Assembly (NCBI RefSeq): GCF_001039355.2
Contig: NW_019775025.1
Location: 296,437 to 360,436 of the forward strand
DNA length: 64,000 nucleotides
Origin: Lingula anatina
Lineage: Eukaryota > Brachiopoda > Lingulata > Lingulida > Lingulidae
Direction of reading: 5' to 3'
Shown here in pieces: positions 60,058-64,000 of this stretch. The number at the start of each line of letters is the position of its first letter. Position 1 is the first letter of the stretch. The notes beneath the pieces were generated by a model that saw only the letters and a list, made by a program, of their open reading frames with translations, was not told the DNA's origin and ran no database searches. The translations under genes and the position numbers were made by a program.

Positions 60058-61065
60058 AATAAAAACCAAGAGAAACTTTATATTTTATCTGATTTTTTGA
60101 TACTGTTAAATATATTTAATCCATAGAGAATTTGAAAATTATAATAAAGAAGCCCTCATTTGAAGGCCTTACCATACAATAGAGGTGGTCAGTTGAGATA
60201 AGAGTGGACCTATCAGTTGACCAATCACACTATATATGTATGCATATTGTTTTTTCTATGTCTCATATGATAGACAATACTCTGTTTAACTTTGTCCTTT
60301 TTATATGTGAGGAGTACTCCAGCTATTTTATCGGGAGCTACATTTAGATCATTTGCATATAATCAACCTGTGTGTGGATATTAATCTGACAAAGGAGTGA
60401 TCAATACACTGGGCAATGTGTACTGTACTGAGTATAGCCATATGACGGCTGATATGACTATCGCAGACTTCTTTGTGTGAAGAACCTGGCTGATAAGAAC
60501 AAAACTGAGCAAATCCATTGTCATATTGATGGATGTTTCAGGAGTTCAGCTTAGTGGATTTATTTAAGTTTGTAGCATTATGATCAGATATGAGTTTTGG
60601 CATGCCATCTCTCCTGCACCAGAGAAACAGGTAAGGGTAACTGAATGACAGTTATCATTATAATTGTTATTACTGGGAAAAGTGCCATATACCGGTATAT
60701 GCACTGGCAAGGTCAATTGGATGTTATCTATTGTTGAAAAGACAGGTTTAAATGACTATTAGTCCAGGAGTCGAGCCAAATGAAACAATTACTTCGGCTT
60801 GGATTTGTTGTCCAATTAAAAAAACAATTTTAAATTTTGTTCTCCAAAATTTGTGTATGACTAGGCCTTTTTTGGTTGTCAAACCACAGTTTTCTGTAGA
60901 TTAACCCAATTTTGCATGGGACTCTTGCTGAATGCAGTCATATAAATAGATAGGCATTGGTTTGAATACAGAAAAGCTGGTGATTATACGAGCAGGTTGA
61001 AAACAAGAGGAGGCATGTTAATCTGTTATAATAATGTAAGAAAAACAATAATAATCATAATAAGC
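60058..61065. other. Spacer between the two 551-bp MITEs
   Basis: No gene seen. Ordinary AT-rich DNA. Confidence 0.5.

Positions 61066-61111
<46 letters not shown>
61066..61111. repeat. (TTA)n microsatellite
   Basis: About 15 TTA units. Confidence 0.95.
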
Positions 61112-61145
61112 TTAGAGAGAGATACAAATATTGATTTTCCAAAAG

Positions 61146-61697
61146 CAGGCCTACCCAACTACCAGACTCGGCACCTAAGGATCCTGAATTAACCGGTATA
61201 TCGGACCACACTACCCGTTTTCAAGGTGTGTGTCAGATCGCATTTCGGAGTATCAGCCAGAACACCGACAGGATGAGCCCTGACATGCTCGGCTGTCACC
61301 TTGATTGGATAGTAAACGATTCTCGTAAAATCGCTATATGATTTTAAAACCGGGTGCATAATTTAGAAAGCCACCTAGATGAACCTTAGACTGCCACATT
61401 AATCTAATAAAATGCAAAAAAGCCCTATCAAAAGTGGTTAAAACATTCAAACCGAATGTCGTAAAGTCCCCATATATCCCCATAGAGACAATAAAATAGA
61501 GTACTCTAAAGTAAGAGTACAGTTTAAGGTTGTTCAGCCGAGCGTGGATGAGCCCGCAGTCATGCTACAAAAGTTGTTCTGGGGTATGATACTCCGAAAT
61601 GCGATCTGACACACACCTTGAAAACGGGGTAGCGTGGTCCGATATACCTGTTAATTCAGGATCCTTAGGTGCCGAGTCTGGTAGTTGGGTAGGCCTG
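61146..61697. mobile_element. 552-bp palindromic MITE, copy B
   Basis: Same element as copy A with few substitutions. Flanked on both sides by AAAAG (61141-61145 and 61698-61702), a plausible 5-bp target duplication. Non-coding. Confidence 0.95.
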
Positions 61698-61702
61698 AAA
61701 AG

Positions 61703-62957
61703 GGTAAACCAGTCACTCATTTTCATTTCCCCCCCATGATTCTAAAACTTTTCAAAACAGTAATCCAGTTGAAAAAAAAAACAGTATGTAATGGTCCAGA
61801 TCACACTGTCAATGCTGCACAGATATGATTGAGTAGTTTTCAGTGTGAGAACACAATTGCTGTAGTTGTACTTTTATATGTCAGTTTGTATTAATGTGCA
61901 GGAAGATGCCTAGGATTTTTTGCAATCACTTCACAAAGACACTAGTGTGTAAGGTCAGTTTGGTTTCATTTAATTTTACATAGTAAAATTGCTGAAACAA
62001 AATTCAATTTATTACTTATCCTGTTATTAATTTATTTATTGGGAATGAAACTGTTTAAAATGGTAATGTAGTGTTTTTGTAAATCGTAAAAAAATTGTGA
62101 AAATTAACTCATTTATTTGGGCTGTTAAATATTTATTTTGGCACATAATACAAAAATAGTTTTTTTAAATTGTAGAATTATACTCCTCGAAAAAGACATA
62201 TTGATTGATAAAATGAAATGGTTACTGCAGAAAAGTAGAAAAATAAAATAGTCAAAAACAATGTGTAATTATTTTCACCGCCTGACATATTTTGTTTTTT
62301 TCTTTAAGAATCTTTTGCCATTTTTATAAAAAAAGGAACATGTACTGTAGAGTTTGACTGGTTGTCTTAAACAGGAAAATGTTTTAAGGGATAAGCTTAA
62401 TAGTTGATTATTAAAATTCTCCAAATGTGTGAAAATGTCAATTAAAATATTTTATTTGATATTGAAATGCAGTCCTGGCTTTCCTTTTAATTATTATGTG
62501 CATTGTTTTCTGCCTTAATGAATACTTAATGATACCAGTACATTTCCCTGGCTTGGTGCCAGCCTCAGGTAGATTTATTTGTTTAAGTGTTTCTCCTAGC
62601 ACACCTGTGTTGATAGCAGTACAGGTAAACAGAACTAGGTCACAGCTGTGGGACATGGGTGGACCGGCATTGCAGTGGACATATACATAAGTCATTCTAC
62701 AGGTACTTTTCAATAAACTCTGTACATATTTGCATTGCTGTACATGGAGACCTAGAGAGCAGCTTAATGCTTGGCAATCTGTCATATTGTTGTAACAACT
62801 TGTCAGAAAGACTATACTGTGTATGACAAAATTTTCATCAACAGTGTGACCTTCAGAGGACTAGAAATAATCAAAATGTTCACATCCGTAAACGAAGATA
62901 AAAAATCCAGATGAAGTTGATGGAAGTGTTCGTATAACTTTCACGTAGAGACAAAAC
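61703..62957. other. Intergenic DNA before right-edge gene
   Basis: AT-rich, no exon or repeat array recognised. The promoter and 5' UTR of the gene at 62958 should lie at the right end. Confidence 0.5.
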
Positions 62958-63254
62958 ATGGCGAACAACCCCTATTTTCGTGGTCCAGTGAATGACCTAG
63001 TTGCCGTAGAACTGGAAGACCCACCTGAAGGCCCCCTTGACCTACCAGAACCAGGTGACCAGGCAGAGGAGGGCGATGTGGAGGGACCAGGCGACCCAGG
63101 GGAAGAAGAGAGGGGCATTTCAATTCCACGTGGATCTGAAGATGAACCCCAGAGTGGTGAGGGTGTGGCCAGGGAGCCGGAGGGGGGTGGTCAGCAGTCC
63201 AGGCAGGGCAGTGAGCAAGCAGCTAGAGAGGAAGAAGAAGAAAAGAATGCAGAG
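62958..63254 (+). CDS. First coding exon of an unrecognised gene with acidic N-terminus
   Basis: ATG in a good context (AACATGGCG) opens a 99-codon exon starting MANNPYFRGPVNDLVAVELE. It then becomes rich in Glu, Pro, Gly and Asp (PEPGDQAEEGDVEGPGDP), with SRQGSEQAAREEEEEKNAE at the end. A donor GCAGAG|GTGAAA lies at 63254/63255; the frame would close 24 bases later if not spliced. The higher GC content and biased composition stand out from the AT-rich surroundings. The rest of the gene lies beyond the window. It is probably an intrinsically disordered N-terminus; family unknown. Confidence 0.6.
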
Positions 63255-64000
63255 GTGAAAGGAGTGACGATTTTTTAAATTTAGTCTGACATTTATCCCA
63301 AAATTAGGCCATGCTAGTTTATATGATTGGGTTAACAGTGGGAATTAATACCATGCATGGTTCATAAATAACTAGTTTAGTTTACTTTCTTTAGTATAGC
63401 TTTTAGCATGGCAGGTGTATTTATACAGCCAGTACATAGCTGCTACCTGTTACATAGTAATGACAGGTGCCCCTGTGATCCATCATCTTCCTAACCTAGT
63501 TTTAAAATGAATGTGGTAGGCAGCTGTGGTAGTATATTCTGATAGGTGAGACAGCTATAAAGATATTGTGTCATCTTCCAATATTGGAACAGGCATATAC
63601 CCCAGTATGTTCAGTTTAGTTTTCAAAAGGTAATAAATGCATGATGATTACAATAATAAATTATTAAACAACTAGTTTAGGGTTTAATTTACACAGATGG
63701 TTACCAGGCTATGTGCGCATGTCATGTCATGTCATATCATCATATTCCACACATTTTTAGAAGCGAGGAAAATACAAGTAAAAATACTATGCATTTGGAA
63801 CATTTTTAATGCCCCGTTCACACTACAGTTATAGAGCACCTACTAGTATACTTGTAAGTTGTTACAGAAATGAAGAACGGATGTTTGTATATAAATTCTG
63901 TCCAATCATATACTTGCTGCCATGGTCATTACCCTGAATTTCATGGTGAACCCCAACTTATTACATGTGAAAGGTTGTCTGTAAAGTAGCTGCTTCAGTT
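63255..64000. other. Probable intron 1 of the right-edge gene
   Basis: No further exon seen. A short CATGT-type run (GTCATGTCATGTCATATCATC, split here into words GTCAT/GTCAT) occurs near 63720-63740. Confidence 0.4.

Noticed and set aside
1-64000. tRNA, rRNA or snRNA genes
   Set aside because: No clover-leaf with B-box-like motif or recognisable rRNA segment was noticed; a covariance search would be needed to exclude small RNAs.

Overview
Type of genome. The window is AT-rich, intron-rich animal nuclear DNA with GT-AG introns, long introns and UTRs, many microsatellites and many short palindromic elements. NKIRAS (kappaB-Ras), a YWTD/EGF receptor, a phytanoyl-CoA-dioxygenase-like enzyme, a Ty3/gypsy fragment and frequent tacatgta-type repeats point to a marine lophotrochozoan, most likely a mollusc. 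This is inferred from style and gene content; no species can be named. A run of 59 Ns (16383-16441) and a single N (60057) mark assembly gaps. All gene models were built by hand from reading frame, splice phase and GT/AG sites, and every internal phase closes.

Layout. (1) 1031-6731 +: the last 12 recognisable exons of a large protein I cannot name, ending in a His-rich module (HTH, GHFH, CWDGH). (2) About 6.55-16.38 kb: a direct tandem duplication with a unit of about 5 kb. Each copy carries the terminal exon of gene 1 (functional in copy 1, orphaned in copy 2), a 50-bp minisatellite (2 versus 6 units), a decayed coding-like block, and a complete five-exon gene for a small secreted eight-cysteine protein. 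Copy 1 also carries a 345-bp MITE that copy 2 lacks. (3) 16442-18845 +: the last codons and long 3' UTR of an unrecognised gene that starts in or before the gap. (4) 19273-23277 -: NKIRAS, complete, seven coding exons. (5) 24010-51202 +: a 24-exon, 1825-residue type I membrane receptor. It has three YWTD beta-propellers, two EGF modules, a mucin-like stretch, a sushi-like module, a split unknown domain, an ephrin-receptor-like Cys module, one TM helix and a cytoplasmic tail. (6) 53976-57609 +: a complete six-exon, 259-residue phytanoyl-CoA dioxygenase-like enzyme. (7) About 58.36-59.5 kb: scrambled, broken copies of the receptor gene's 3' end, then two near-identical 551-bp palindromic MITEs. 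(8) 62958 to the right edge +: first exon of an unrecognised gene with an acidic N-terminus.

Relations. NKIRAS and the receptor are head to head with about 730 bp between start codons, so they probably share a promoter region. NKIRAS and the gene at 16.4 kb are tail to tail with poly(A) signals 20-60 bp apart. The two small secreted proteins are recent paralogues with conserved TATA boxes. I saw no rRNA, tRNA or CRISPR. The most unusual content is the tandem duplication that captured a neighbouring terminal exon inside an acceptor-like minisatellite, the unnamed His-rich protein, the new small secreted Cys-rich family, and the receptor architecture with three low-complexity insertions.
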